A stretch of DNA of 64,000 nucleotides from Pseudoneurospora amorphoporcata (GCA_033297205.1 MU859110.1:62001-126000), one strand, 5' to 3'; positions 1 to 13,322 are shown, numbered from the stretch's first letter. Made by a program: numbers and translations. The notes: a model not told the origin generated them from the sequence alone.

Positions 1-3000
1 TCACGATCGACGGGGTGGCGTATGGGGACTAAGGTAAACGAAGGCGGACGAAGGCGCAAGTCGGGAATGAAAGGGTCGTTTTGGGGTTGACCGTTCTCGA
101 CGGAGAGCCGACGACTATAGGAGGCTGACGAGCTCGTGTCGGGATGGCGGCGGCAAAATCGGTCAGTGGAAGGTCGCAGACGGTGCAGACCTTAGTCTTG
201 CTGTCAAGAACGCGAAAGTTGAAAGCGACAGTCGGTCGGGGCTCGTGCAGCGGTCCTGTGCTGAGGAAGCCGGGTCGTTTTCGAAAAGGTCGTGAATTGC
301 GCTCGGATACTAACGATACAAACGCTGTCGGGTCGTAAGATGTAGGTAGGTTGAGAGATCGTGTAGGTTGATTTGGAGATGAAGATTTTAAGATTGGAGC
401 TTGAAGCCTGGTTCCAAGCCGAGCAGAACTGAACGACTTGCTCTGACAACTGTGGCTGGTGTCTGATCAGTGAAGTGGCGCTTGTGGCTTGTCGGTGGCT
501 AGGATGTGCGGAGTGAGTTAATACGTGATTGGTTGAGTTCTTTCACTTCCTTCCTTGAACGGACCGCTTTGTCAGTCAAGGAGACGGGAATGAACCTATG
601 TACTGGGCAACTCCAGCCCGGTCCGCCTCGTTCTGTCACTTTTAACTCGATTTTTAATCAGCAAAGTAGCAGTTGGTATCAGATTCCGGAAAATATCTGA
701 ACCGGCTATTGCTACTGCATTATACATGTAGTACTACATACCTGCCGTGTTCGAATTCGAGGGTATTGCGCCAGCCACTAGTTGCAGGACAGATACCTTA
801 ACACTGACTGCCGTTCGCCTAGTATGATACCGATACGGTTGGTAATATTCATGAACAAAAAAGCCCGTGTGCTAGAATTTACCCCGTCAGCACTCGATGC
901 CAAGGGTCCTGTTTTCTTATAGGTGCGTGGGATTTTGCCTACATACTGCGTAACGCACCCCACCCGCCTTTGTCATGAAGTCATTGATCATTTTCGGACA
1001 ATCGAAATGATATTCACCTCGTATGTCCGCACGCGCACCTTCAACGTTAGAACATTGCACGGTCCAATTACAACCTTTTAAAAGCTCAGAGCGAAGAACA
1101 TCTTCCATGAAAGAAAGCAACATTCAACGGCTCCTTCGCTCGGAGTATTCCTGTCTTCCACTTTCGCACTATGCTTGCCCGAGGGATTACATATGTGTAA
1201 ATATCTAACAGCGTGTACCATCTATCCCACTCCTGCCAACCCGACATCATATGCCTGGGAGAATATTCACCACTTGCTGGGCAGGTGAGACCATGGACGA
1301 TGCAACGTCGAGCCTTGAGCTGCCTTGACTCCGATCCATCGCATGATTTCAACTTCGACACCATCTACCACCATATGAGACAAAGCCTACGCAACCACCC
1401 AGCTCACAACATCGATTGCGTTTCTTTTGTGGTATTTTCCTTCTTGGCGGACATTTGACGGGATATCCATGTTGTTCTGCTAGGTTAAGACAAGATGCTT
1501 GGCCCTCATTTGCGCCGAACCGTGGTAGAAACAGATTGAATGATTCGGGCAGCAGAGCAACGACCGATAACGACACCTTCTACCTCCTCTCTTACGGATA
1601 CAGTAAGCGTGTTCATCATCCATCCAGGTCTCAGGTCAGCAGGAAGAGAAGAGAGGAAAGGAGAGATGCATCGTGGCTCATCAGCGTGTTACAGATCAAG
1701 TATGGCAGCTGAGTGGCGCCGAACAACAGGATCCTCCCAACTGCGGTGTAACACCAAAATGATTATTTATAAAGCACCAAGTGCTAGTTGGACAAGACAT
1801 CTTCGTTCCAGACGCTGCCCCTTGCGGCTTTGCTGATAAGTAAACAGGAGAGAGGACTGTAGCCAACCAACGACCCGGGCCGGCCTCGAGATCTGTCACT
1901 CCGAGGCAGAGTATGCCGAGATGGCAGAGCACCGCCTTAGGCCTACGTTGAGGCTCGAACTTCCAGATACCAGAAGCAGGACACGCAGGAGGTATCGTGA
2001 ATATGTGATGTGTAGGCGCGACCATCAAAAGTACCATTTGTGTATCCTTCCATTCAACCCCCAACCCAACCGCAGTTGTGGCCTCGCATCTGCACGTCCT
2101 CATGGCGTTCATACGACCATATCTCGAGTGCCGCCTCGGGTCAGCATCCGCGGTCATTCGTGGTTAATTGCCCCGCCTCCGGCTCAAAGATTCACTGGAA
2201 GCATCACCGCCAATCCTTTCGTTTAGCGGCCAGCCTATGCCGATCTTCATCTCGCACTCGGCCCCGTAGGGCATTTTCTCTGCATTGCGAATTGCTTCCT
2301 GTCAACAAACTTTCCTCTGATCTACGGTGAAGCCTGAAGCCTGAAAGACTCTGTGGGTTCAAGTCAGTCTGGCTGTTGGTAGGTCGTCAAGTCGCCAAGA
2401 CGCCTAGACATGGGATAGAAGAGTGTTGCTCGCTTTCAAAGCGCCGCAATGACCAACAGAAAAAGGTGATTCACGATCTTTCGCCTTCTTTCCTCCGCTT
2501 CGGGTCGCAACTCATTGTGGCATGGCATCACAAGATTTCCATTCAGCTCACAGCCAAGCCAAGAGCCCAGCTCAGGGAGAGCATAACCCATGGCTTACCG
2601 CCCAGCAAAAGCCGTGGTGAAACTTACCGTACTTGGGGCCCACGGTCCGCGAACCACCTGAACCTATAATTCTCGGCATACCAGTAAGGTATACCGGTTA
2701 CGTTACCACCGACCACCTCAAAAAAGAGGCGTCTCTATAGCTGTTCTCCGCAGCTAGATGTCCCCTAAAGCTTAAATCTGCCCTGACGTAACGTTGCGCC
2801 AAGGTGCCGTAATGCTTGTACGTAGCAGTCAACCTTCGCTGGGAGGAGGTAAGAAAACAACACGAGGAAGAGAACCCACATCAAACAAATCCACTGATTC
2901 TCCAAAGCGATCGATGTACCTACCGACATCCATGACATCCAACAAGAGAATGTTGGGAGATTTACCATCTACTATACTTCCGACCGCAACTAAAGCATTG

Positions 3001-4000
3001 TCACACACGGCACAAATCCCCCTATGCACAAGAAATCAGAAACAACAAGCAAGAAACCAAACAACAAAAAAAGAGAATGACAAGCTGACAAAGAAGGTCT
3101 CACGAGTCAGCCGCCGCACATTTCGGTTTCCCTTTGACTGAGTATCCTTTCCGCCCACAACTAGACAAGTCAAAAAAAGTTTCAGTTTCAGAAACAACAG
3201 AAGCAAGCAAACACCTGGGCTGGAAGGGGATGATAGTACTAGATATTGTACCTGTATGTTTTCCGTTCCCACTTTACTGCGTTCTGCGTACATACGGTAC
3301 GGAGGGTTACATCCCTTCCATTTTTCCATCTTATGGTAGCTTTTGGTAGTCCGATCGATATCACCCCATCGCCACAACCCTTTTCCTTTTGCAGCTTTTT
3401 CTTTATCCATTGCATTGGGTTTTCTTTTTGTTTCTGTTTCTTGACTTGATTTGATTCATGGAAATTGGTTAGGAGTCGGCATTTTCTCATTGTACTCTGC
3501 CCCCGTTTAGAAATGCCTGACCTGAATGGCGGCTGTGATGTGATCCACGTACCGAGTCTTCGAGTCTAGTCTTGTCATCCAACCTTACCCATTTGGCGCT
3601 CGCTCGTTCGTTGCATCGCATCTTTCTCGCATGTCTCTTTCAGTGTATATGTTGGTTACTAGTTGCTTACAATATCTGCCAACCATTCAGTCTCGAATCT
3701 TGCCAACGAACCAACAACAACAGCAGCAGCAGTTAGGCTTAGGTAACACTTCTCAACTGCATGTGAGAGGGTCGGGCGCATGCAGGTTCCTCGACAGAGA
3801 CAAGACAAGACAAGACAGCAGGATGGTCGGATGGCCATCCATGATCCATCCCGTCTTTACCTACCTGCTGTGTTGCAACACAACAACAAGGGGCGGGCCT
3901 CCGGGGTATCATTACATCCATTCAAGCGCATTCGGTACCCCTGTCTGATTGGTCACCCGCCCTTCTTACGTTCAAACGCTTTTCGGATGATCACTCTCAT
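1..4000. other. Gene-poor stretch, left end
   Basis: I see no convincing gene here. Open frames are short, overlap on both strands and lack recognisable motifs or consistent splice sites. The first ~450 bases, read on the minus strand, look like the 5' leader of a gene running left out of the window (C/T-rich, CTACCTAC motifs, no stop-rich pattern), but no start codon can be assigned. The stretch from about 3.6 kb holds CA/CAG-rich microsatellite-like runs typical of a fungal promoter and probably belongs to the control region of the GH20 gene downstream. Confidence 0.5.
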
Positions 4001-4004
4001 CCAA

Positions 4005-4012
4005 TATATAAA
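4005..4012 (+). promoter_or_regulatory. TATA box of the GH20 gene
   Basis: A perfect TATATAAA stands 250 bases before the hexosaminidase start codon and directly after a CCAAT (4001-4005). It is followed by pyrimidine-rich sequence, so the transcription start is probably near 4040 with a ~220-base leader. This is inferred from spacing and consensus only. Confidence 0.5.
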
Positions 4013-4261
4013 TCCAAGCCGTTCCTTCTTCGGCCTTCAGTCTGTTTACCAAGTTTTGGCCCCTTGTATAACCTTCTTACAAAGGGAACCTTTTGTTCTT
4101 ATTCTCGGGCCTCGTCCTCCAGTTCACCAACCTCGTACCTCTGTTCAGGTCGTTCATGCCCGACATCAGTGTCACCCCATATATCGTGACTGCCCCCGTC
4201 AAACAACCGAGATCGACAATTTCAACGAGAGTCCACAACACCCTGAACTGATCATCAAGAG

Positions 4262-6249
4262 ATGGTCTTCACGCCATCACTGAGGCTGCTTGCAGTTTCA
4301 CTAGTTGCCCTCCTCGACCCAGTATCGGCGATATGGCCGGCACCACAAAGCTTCACCAAGGGCAACTCGAGTCTGTACCTGCATCAGAACCTCAAGATAA
4401 CCTATAATGGAGAACCTGTAAGGCTCTCCACTTCCTCTTCCTCTTTCTCTTTCCCCCATCCACCCAACAACGTGTGCGGACCTGTTGGTCCGGGCTATGA
4501 GGGCCTATTTACTAAGACACCAGCGCAACAACAGCTCGCCTACACGGCAGACTACCCCGCCTCGAGCCTGAGCAGCAAGGAGATCGTCACAGCTGGCGTC
4601 TCACGCGCACTGGGCTCCATCTTCTCCAAGAACTTCGTGCCCTGGATGCTCCAGCCCCGCGGGAAGCTGTCCCAGTTCGAGCCCGACGTATACAAGGGCC
4701 AGAAGTGGATCAAGTCTCTCGAAATCGTTCAGACCACCAAGGATGCCAACACCACCATCAAGCCCGCACTGGCCGGCGAGGTCAGCGAGGAGTACAACCT
4801 CACCCTCAGCGCCGAGGGCGACGCCAAGCTGACGGCCGACTCCTATATCGGCGTGCTGCACGGCCTCGAGACCTTCACGCAGCTCTTCTTCCAGCACTCG
4901 ACCGGCACCTCGTGGTACACGCCGTACGCACCTGTCGAGATCAAGGACAAGCCCAAGTTCCCGCACCGCGGCATCTTGCTCGATGTTGCGCGCACATTCA
5001 TGCCCGTCAAGAACATCCTGCGGACCATTGATGGCATGGCCGCCAGCAAGCTCAACCGGCTGCACGTGCACGTCACCGATTCGCAGTCATGGCCGCTTCA
5101 GATCATCTCCATGCCCGAGGTAGCCGAGAAGGGCGCCTATCACCCGACCCAGACGTACTCGCCCGCCGACATCGAGAACATCCAGAAGTATGGCGCCCTC
5201 CGCGGCGTGCAGGTGTACTTCGAGATCGACATGCCGGGCCACATCGGATCCGTGTCGCTCTCGCACCCAGACATCATCGTCGCATATAACGAGTGGCCGT
5301 ATCAGTGGTACTGCGCTGAGCCTCCATGCGGCGCCTTCAAGCTCAACGACACCAAGGTCGACGACTTCCTCGGAAAGCTGTGGGACGACCTGCTGCCCCG
5401 CGTGACGCCATACTCGGCCTACTTCCACACTGGCGGAGACGAGCTGAACAGAAACGACTCGATGCTGGACGAAGGTATCAAGTCCAACGATACCGAGGTG
5501 TTGCGCCCGCTTCTTCAGAAGTTCGTCGACAAGCAGCACGAGCGCATCCGGAAGCAGGGTCTGACTCCCTTGACCTGGGAGGAGATTCCACTTGAGTGGA
5601 ATGTCGATGTTGGCAAGGATGTCGTGGTGCAGACGTGGCTTGGGCCAGATTCGGTCAAGAACTTGACCAGCAAAGGTCACAAGGTTATTGACAGCAACTA
5701 CAACTTTTGGGTAAGTTGATTCGCATCCTGGTGTCTGGAGCGTGAAGGGCAACCCCGAAAACAGGAGGACATGAGAAATCAAAGAGAAACGCTAACAAGT
5801 ACCTACCAAAAACACAGTACCTCGACTGCGGGCGCGGCCAATGGCTCAACTTTGATAATGCCGCTTATGCTGCCTTCTCGCCCTTCCTCGACTGGTGCAA
5901 CCCCTACAAAGGTTGGCGTCACGTCTACTCGCACGACCCCGTCGCCAACCTGACCGAGGAGGAGGCCAAACTCGTTCTCGGCGGCGAGGTGGCCGTGTGG
6001 GCCGAGTCCATTGACCCTATCACCCTTGACACCATCATCTGGCCCCGGGCTAGCGTTGCTGGCGAGGTGCTGTGGTCCGGACGCATCGACCCGGCCACGG
6101 GCCAGAACAGGACGCAGCTGGATGCGGCGCCGAGACTGTCGGAGCTCAGGGAGCGCTTGGTCGCCAGGGGCGTGCAGTCGTCGTCCGTGTACATGACATG
6201 GTGCACGCAGGATCCGACGGGCAAGTCGTGCGAGTACCCGCTGGTGTGA
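4262..6249 (+). CDS. Secreted beta-N-acetylhexosaminidase (GH20)
   Basis: Predicted exons are 4262-4417, 4535-5710 and 5818-6249, giving 587 aa, a normal fungal GH20 length. The enzyme removes terminal N-acetylglucosamine from chitin oligomers and glycans outside the cell. Residues 1-23 are a signal peptide ending VSA, followed by the mature start IWPAPQ. The N-terminal GH20b domain (SKEIVTAGVSRALGSIF) precedes the barrel, which carries HVHVTDSQSWPL, EIDMPGHIGS and HTGGDELN; the last holds the catalytic Asp-Glu pair (about D354-E355). After the second intron the frame resumes with YLDCGRGQW, a family hallmark. The first intron (4418-4534, GTAAGG donor, TTACTAAGA branch, CAG acceptor) is 117 nt with no stop, so an annotator could miss it. 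Splicing it gives ITYNGEP joined to LAYTADYP, which fits the family better than the 39-residue serine-rich insert. Confidence 0.93.
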
Positions 6250-9127
6250 GAATGGAACGGACGCCGCGTGGTAACTAGACCATTGCCGTTGCCGGACAAG
6301 GATGAATTAATCGGAATAGGAGTGACAGGCGTTCTTAGGTTTCACAGCGCAGTAAGGGATGAGGCGGGCCTTGGGTTGCTTACGTTTGTCTTCTAGCTGT
6401 GAATTAGCTTAGTCGTAGCCAATATCTGGACGTTTCGAAATTGCAGCACATATCATGGCTTTTCTGACACTTGTCCAGCAAGCTCTGTTCCAGCCCAACC
6501 ACTAGGTTCTCCTGGCAAAGAGACAAGGGTAGTATACCTTGCTGTGTCTGAGGGGTATAAGCGCGTACAAAAGATGTGGGCATTATTTGCAGGTCTCATG
6601 CCGGTCCAATATTTTGAAGGGATGTCGTCCAACATGGGAGGGTGAGGAGCTCATGCTCGGAGTGGCTCCGTTATATTGTTAAAGTTCGGATGGCAGATAT
6701 GTATGGAAGAAGACAAATCTTGAAGGTCGTTCAAGGCCATCCGGAGCAGCCTTATTCTCGTTAGTCATATTTTCTTTGGCTGCCTACCAGGGTCGGGATG
6801 ATCCCGAGAAGCGACTAACCTACGTGAAAAACGAGGATGGTATGGTTGACGAAAGAGTTGGGATTTGCAGCGCCCACGCTCAAAGAAGCGATCATCTGAA
6901 GTTCTGGATCTGGAGGGTTACGGGGTGTGGCAGCCAAACAGTCTATCTGTAACAGTGGTTTCTGGATTCTTGTCCGCCTGCCCATTGTGTGATGTGTCAA
7001 TGAAATGATGTTCAATGGTCGTGTCACGGGGTGAACGATAAAGAACCAAACCGGACGGAAGACCTGGAGGCACGAGTAGGGCAATCACTGCAGTGAGCCA
7101 TATCGGCCGAGAAGGTTCGTTGAAGGAGTACCTAGGTAGGCAGGCTGGTAGGTAATATTGAAGACATCGACATGGCTGGAACATCGCCGAGTTGCTTTGC
7201 ATTTCCCAGTGAGTCGTGCTTTCCGCATACGCAGTAGTCACTGCAACTGTTCCTTGTACCTAAAAATGTACACATCAGTCCTTAAAAATTTGTTGGTGCG
7301 GTTCTTGTCACAGTGGTCTGCAAAACTTCACAAAAAAAAAACGAAAAGAAAACGGGATAACCACATTCAAAATATGAAATTGGACAAAGTGTGTAAAGAC
7401 TAGGTAGGGTCCGCATCGGGTTGATACCAACTTTTTGCACGAAAATTGGTGGAATGCTCCCAAGCTAACGAATTGACCAGTACTGATGTGTACTGATGTG
7501 TAGGAAGTATTAGGTAGGTGGGTCTCAAGAGCGCAGGTATCCACTTGGGATTCGGCCGCCCGCCAATCCCGTCTGCTTCCGCTGTGGAGCAGCAGATCAC
7601 GTTTTACCGAGCTTCGAGGGGCTTCCTGTGGAGAAGTGAGGAGCGTACCTGACAAAAAAAGCCAATCTGTAAACTAAAACCTCCAACCTTTCGTTTCTGC
7701 GAAACATACCCAGAATGATAGGGCGCCATCTGTAGTGTCCCTCGTAGAGGAAAGACAAAAGCGCCACAAACACGCACTCGGGGTCTAGTACGTGCCGAAC
7801 ACTCAGATGTGCGATGTTGTGCAGACCGGTATCTGCGGTAGCACCAGAGTCGTACTACCAAGTATGTGCTTCATAGTGCAAAAGGCCAGGTTTTAGCCTT
7901 TGAAGATTCAAGGTGCTTACCTCAGAAGGTTGACGATGCCGCTGCTGTAATGGGGCTCCCACCTTCATGCTTCTTGGCTGTGCAACTCATATCGCGTTAG
8001 TTTACGTCGTGCAACGGTCCGACGGATGGAAACACACGCCGAACGTATAGCTGCGAATCGGTGTTTGATACCGGCGGGCATGGTGTTGAACCGGCTTCAG
8101 ATGGATGACAGCAATGGGAGACAGACCCGCGGAGCCCGCTTGCAGCCGCTATCATTCGACCCCGGATCTACAAAGTCTGAGTCCGACAGGAAACACCACT
8201 AAAGAGAAAGGGCCTCGTCCTTGATGCTACACAGCAATAGACGGAATGTACATTCCTCCGCCGTGCGGTCGTCGCACATTCACTTGCACGGGAACTGGAA
8301 AGTGCGGATTGACCATTGCGCCGCTTCCTGTTAAGTTTCGTCCGGCCTAATTTCTTTCACATCTTTCTCGGCGACAAGAGAGCCTCGGCACTGCCTTCTG
8401 TTCCTAGTCAGAGTTAAAGAAACTGAAGGCGCAATTGGACAGGAATGCGAATCACAGGCCACGGATGTCCGTCACTTGGACCGTGCGGTTTGGCCTACTG
8501 ATCAACCTCCATTCTTTTCTTGCTCGACTACACTCTCGACTCCCACCGCAACGGACATCACCACCCTCCAAGGACCCTTCCTCCAATGGCTTTCTTTGTG
8601 CCATGCTGCGGGGTTTCATGACGTCCGACCCTGTAACGCCGATGGGGGTCCGCTCGTCTGTCAAGGTGTGCAATATCCTGTTGATGGCCAACCGCATGGC
8701 CATGAGGGGATCGTACCATGGTGAGGGAGGGAGACTTCGGGATCATTCCGTCGGAATGGTTCCAGTGCGCTCTCGTCCAGAATGCGCAAAAATTGTCTCA
8801 GAACTCAACGGGAACATCAGGTTGGCGTGTTTGGATAATATCCGAACCTGGGGTTACCAAACATGCCCCATGTCTCCAAGACCTGCTTCCCCTCGTGTTT
8901 CTTATTCACTTCTGTTACCCCGGCCTGCCACCAGTGTCTGGCTAGGGTGGTATGCTTCCGCTTGGCTGTAGAGCAGGTATCCCCGACTACGACAGAGATC
9001 TACTACGTTAAAGGGAATTTGATGCCCCTCCTTTTTTTTTGTACTCTTCTCTTTCCATATTCTCTGTCCTACTCCCTAAATATCCCTAGTAAGACTAGCC
9101 ACATCTTCCGCTTTCATCACCCTTGGT
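6250..9127. other. Intergenic, no gene seen
   Basis: About 2.9 kb between the GH20 stop and the P450 promoter. Only short, motif-free open frames occur, including one of 178 codons at 8435-8971 with no family resemblance or codon bias. It contains the palindrome TACCTAGGTA at 7129-7138 with neighbouring TAGGTAGG repeats, probably part of a promoter motif seen elsewhere in the window. Confidence 0.5.
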
Positions 9128-9133
9128 TATATA
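9128..9133 (+). promoter_or_regulatory. TATA box of the P450 gene
   Basis: TATATA lies 126 bases before the P450 start codon, a usual spacing for a short fungal leader. No further elements could be assigned. Confidence 0.4.
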
Positions 9134-9258
9134 CTGCGGGTCTTTCTATCATACCTTGGGCTTCACTTCATTGAAGCTGTGATCCAGGTCTTACCTGAAC
9201 TTCAAAACCCTCTTGTTTCACGCAGCGGAGGGAGGCTTTTGAGCCTACTCTACTCACA

Positions 9259-11046
9259 ATGGGCTTAGTCGAAGACCTGGCAGGGAATCTGTCCCTGAGG
9301 AATACCCCAATCATCCTTGGAGGGCTGGTTCTATGTTTCATTATCCTCAGACACTTGCAGATAGCATGGCAAAACTTCAGAATCAACAGAATGGGCTTGC
9401 GGCCTCCACGAATCCAAGATACTGGATTTTACGGTAAGTCATCACCCGACCACGCTCCAATAGAAGTCAGCCAATACTAACCATCTCAAAGGCATCAACT
9501 TCATCAGGAACACCATCAAGATGGCAGCTGAGCACGGGAACCTCCAGTTTTGGCAGCAGATGTTCAGAAGCATCGGTGGGCATACTGGCGAGGTCAGGAT
9601 TGTTGGTCGTCGAATTGTCTTTACCTCGGAGCCAGAAAACATCAAGGCCATTCTAGCCATCCAGTTCGGAGACTACGGCAAGGGCGAAGGCTTCCATCGG
9701 GAGTGGAAGGATTTCTTGGGTGACAGCATCTTCACGACCGACGGCGATACCTGGCACGCCAGCCGTCAACTGATCCGTCCCCAATTCATTAAGGACCGTG
9801 TTAGCGACTTGCAATGCTTCGAAAATCATATGCAAATGCTTTTCCGGACCATTGCCAACGGAGGAGCCCTAAATGGCGAGGATCAGATGGTCGATATGGA
9901 AGCCGGTAACGGGAAGCCCGTCGATATCAGTGACCTCTTCTTTCGCTACACTCTGGACGCCGCCACCGATTTCCTTCTTGGCAAGGATATCAAGTCGTTG
10001 AGGTTTGTCGTACCCAATGCCTTTGTCACTTTATGATAGGCTGCTGACAGAAAAATAGCACTCCTGTACAACCTTTTGCCGATGCGTTCCAGGAGGTACA
10101 ACGGGTTCAGAGCGTCATCGCCCGGGCCGGACCTCTCAACCGTTTTGTGCCGAGGAAGACCTTCTGGGAAGGAATGAAGATCATCGACGAAACCATCAAC
10201 TTCTATATCGAGCGCGCCCTCCGACTTGACGAGGAGGAGCTTGCAAGCAAGTCCAAGGGAGACGAGGGCTACACTTTCCTTCATGCCCTTGCTGGTTTCA
10301 CCAAAAACCGCCAAGTGTTGCACGACCAGCTGATGGCCGTTCTCCTTGCCGGACGTGACACAACCGCTTGCACCCTCTCATGGACCATTTACGAGCTCGC
10401 CCGCCATCCCGAAGCTGTGGCGAAACTACGTGCCGAGATCCTCTCCGTTGTCGGACCTGACCGTGCTCCCACATATGACGATCTCAAGAGCATGAAGTAC
10501 CTTCAGAATGTCATGAATGAGACTTTGCGCCTATACCCCGTAGTGCCTTTCAAGTGAGTCCTCTCAAACCCCATTTTACCAAAATGATAGTTTTCTAACC
10601 CTTTCTTCTCGCAAAGCGTACGGATGGCGCTCAAGGATACTACTCTCCCCCGTGGTGGTGGTCCCGACGGTTCTCAGCCGATTGCTATTCTGAAGGATAC
10701 GCCCATCGGTTACAGCACTCTTGTCATGCAGCGCCGACCCGATCTCTATCCTCCCGTCAGCGAGAAATTCCCAGATGTCGATGTCTTCTCCCCCGACCGC
10801 TGGTTCCACTGGCAGCCGAAGCCGTGGCAGTATATCCCGTTCAACGGTGGCCCGCGTATCTGCATCGGCCAGCAATTTGCCCTTACCGAGATGGGATACG
10901 TACTCACACGGCTGTTCCAGCGATACGACCGGGTGGTGAGCTATATGGTAGAGATTGATGGAGGCAAGCCGAGGATGAAGAGTGATATTGTCTTGATGCC
11001 CGGTGATGGAGTCAAGGTTGCATTCTTTGAGGCGAAGCGGCAGTGA
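9259..11046 (+). CDS. Cytochrome P450, CYP52-like
   Basis: Exons 9259-9433, 9492-10002, 10059-10553 and 10617-11046 give 536 aa, close to the CYP52 norm. An N-terminal membrane anchor (IILGGLVLCFIIL, about residues 19-31) suggests an ER enzyme fed by NADPH-P450 reductase. Motifs seen: I-helix oxygen-binding AGRDTTACTLSW, K-helix ETLRLYP (ExxR), and haem loop FNGGPRICIGQQFALTE with Cys476 as the axial ligand. The overall pattern, including HREWKDFLGDSIFTTDGDTW near the N-terminus and the NGGPRICIGQQ loop, is like the CYP52 group, whose known members hydroxylate the terminal carbon of n-alkanes and fatty acids; substrate here is inference. It converges on the aminotransferase gene with 233 bases between the stops. 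No truncation or missing key residue. Confidence 0.93.
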
Positions 11047-11279
11047 TTTGGATCATGCGCATCAGATTAAACCGTGAAAAATATTTTATCCCACGGGGTT
11101 GGGTGGTTCATCTCTCTGCTCATAAATCCAGCTGTTCTCATTCAATGTAATATTTTGGCTACTCCAATTCATTTTCCTACGACCCAGGTAGGCTCGCTGT
11201 ATGTGTATGGTTTACTCGTAGCCAAAAGAAACGCTTTGCACTTAGACCAAGTTCCATCAATGGCCAGGGGTGGCCTTGA

Positions 11280-13322
11280 TCACAACTTGAAGCTCTCTCT
11301 AACGGCCTCTCCGAACCTCCTAATCGCCTCCGTCATGTTCTCAGCCGTTGCGGCCGCAAATGTCGCACGGAAGAAAAGCTCGTTTGGCTCCGTGTCTTGT
11401 TCAGCGCGGAACCAAGAGCCTCGAGCAACCAAAACACCCTTCGCTATGCAAGAGTTGTAGATCTCCTCTTCGACTTCCAAAATGGCTTTTCCAGCCTGGA
11501 TAACGGGGTGCTGAGTGTGGTCTACCTTGAGCCAGTACTGAAAGACATAATGTTAGTCTCGTCCACCCTGATATCCAACATCCCCGCAATAGGGTCAAAA
11601 GCAGGACAGCTTACAAACATGCCAGAAACAGGCACACTCCAGCTCACCACCTCCTTCGGCAAGAACTTCTCAACCGCCGCCACCATAGTATCCCGCCGCT
11701 TGGTGTACTCGCCCCTCAAGTTCATCAACCACTTGAAGTACCCCTCGTGTCCCCACTGCTCGTCCAGCAGCTTGTACAGAACCACCTGCGAGATGCCGCT
11801 GGGGCCCTGGTTGCACACCTCCGCGTGACGGATAAACCGCTCGATGATCTCCTCCGAGGCCGTCACCCACCCGACGCGCGAGCCGGGGACGACCACCTTG
11901 GAGAAGGAATCCATGCGCAGGACGCGGCCGTCGACGTCCATGGATAGGAGAGAGGGGACGAGAGAGGCGATGAACTGGTCGACCGTCTCCTCCTTACCCT
12001 CTTGTCCAGCCGTAGCCGTGGAGCCCGCCGTCTCCAACGGCATCTGGATATAATAATACGGCTCATCCTCAATCACAAACACATCATGTTTCCTCGCCAC
12101 CTCATACAGCTCCCTCCTCCTCTCGAGCCCCTGCGTGGCGCCGGTGGGGTTCTGTCCGCTGGGAACCGTGTACAAAACATGCGGCTTCCTCCGTCCCTCC
12201 CTTTCCTCGGGCTTCCACCCGGACAAAAGCTCATCCATCGCTTCCGGCAGCAGTCCTTGCTCGTCCATCTTCACACCCACCACTTTGATGCCCAACGGCC
12301 CCGCAGTCTCCAGCGCTGTCGCGAAAGAATACTCCTCCGTCAACAAGCAGTCCCCACGCCCGGGCCCATCGCAAAGCATACGCAAAGCCTGCTCCAAGGC
12401 TCCCGTGCTGCCGATAGTCAGGCAAGAGCGCCAGTCGCTGTACGGCGGATTATGCACCAATTCCGTGTGTTCAGTGACGAACCTGCTCAGCTGTGCGGAG
12501 CCAGTGGCTTGGGCGTAGTTGAGCGCGATGGACAGGTCATAGGTTCCTTGGATGGCTGGGTCGGTGACGTCGTATTTACCGATGCGGACTTCGGCGCCCG
12601 AGGAGGAGGTGGCGGCTTCGGAGAAGTTGGGCGGGATGGGCACTTTGAGGGTGATGGAATCGATGGGGAAATACTCGGCGCAAGGCAAGCCGCCGCCGAG
12701 AGAGATGAGGCCGGGGTTTTTGAGGTGACGGGCGGCTTGTTTGAGGGAGCAGGGGTGGCGGGAGAGTGATTCGGGGGAGAGGTGGTCTGGGTGGTGTGTT
12801 AGCTTTTGTGATTCTTTTGGAGATTTGGGGTCAATGGGGAACCTACGCTCCATGGACTTGGATTTAGGTTTTCCTACTTGCTATAGTAGTTGAATATATG
12901 TCAGTCACTTCAATCAGTCCGTAGAGGGCGCGTGGAAGTGAAGATATGAGAATGGTTGAAGGGTTAGGGTTCATGGGGACTCGTAAACATACCGGACCCT
13001 TAAACATGTCGCTATCGGAATAAGAAGCGGTCGGCGCAATGAGCCTGCCGGCTTTGGCACGTCTTTCCAGAATGTCATTGATGGTGACTGCATTCTGTCG
13101 GCCACCGGGGCCCGATGCAGGTGGGATTTCAGAAGGGTCGGCGTCAGTTAGCTTGGCTGCAGGACCAAGTGTCTCCAATGCACTGGCATTGGTGGAGTTG
13201 GAATGAAACTGGTGAGCCGATTGTTCGGTTTTGTTGCCATTCACCAATTCGGATGAGGGTTGGTGACCGAGAGTTGTTGTTGGGCCGGCCGGGCCGGAGC
13301 CGTTGATGAGAGCACCGTGCAT
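11280..13322 (-). CDS. Aromatic aminotransferase, Aro8-type (PLP fold I)
   Basis: Minus-strand exons 13322-12993, 12880-12847, 12786-11615 and 11537-11280 make 597 aa. It transfers amino groups between aromatic (or alpha-aminoadipate/kynurenine-like) amino acids and 2-oxo acids using pyridoxal phosphate. Evidence: VTINDILERRAKAGRL and APTASYSDSDMFKGP at the N-terminus, LISLGGGLP, YTVPSGQNPTGAT, DEPYYYIQMP, and MDSFSKVVVPGSRVGW, whose Lys (about K418) binds PLP. The 34-nt second exon looks odd but is needed: joining it across the 60-nt intron (GTAGGT donor, GCTAAC branch) yields SKSMEHHLSPES, matching the family's KxKxxDHxLSxE. The last junction gives GMFYWLKVD. The open frame extends upstream to 13670 without family similarity, so I start at the ATG at 13322. 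The first ~75 residues are low complexity. Confidence 0.92.

Noticed and set aside
8435..8971. 178-codon plus-strand frame before the P450
   Set aside because: No family resemblance, odd composition, and overlapping open frames on both strands.
12002..12769. 255-codon plus-strand open frame
   Set aside because: Antisense of the aminotransferase third exon; GC-rich coding DNA commonly opens the opposite strand, and no motif is present.
11280..13322. P450 plus aminotransferase as a biosynthetic gene cluster
   Set aside because: No PKS, NRPS, terpene synthase or other core enzyme nearby; convergent orientation alone is weak evidence.
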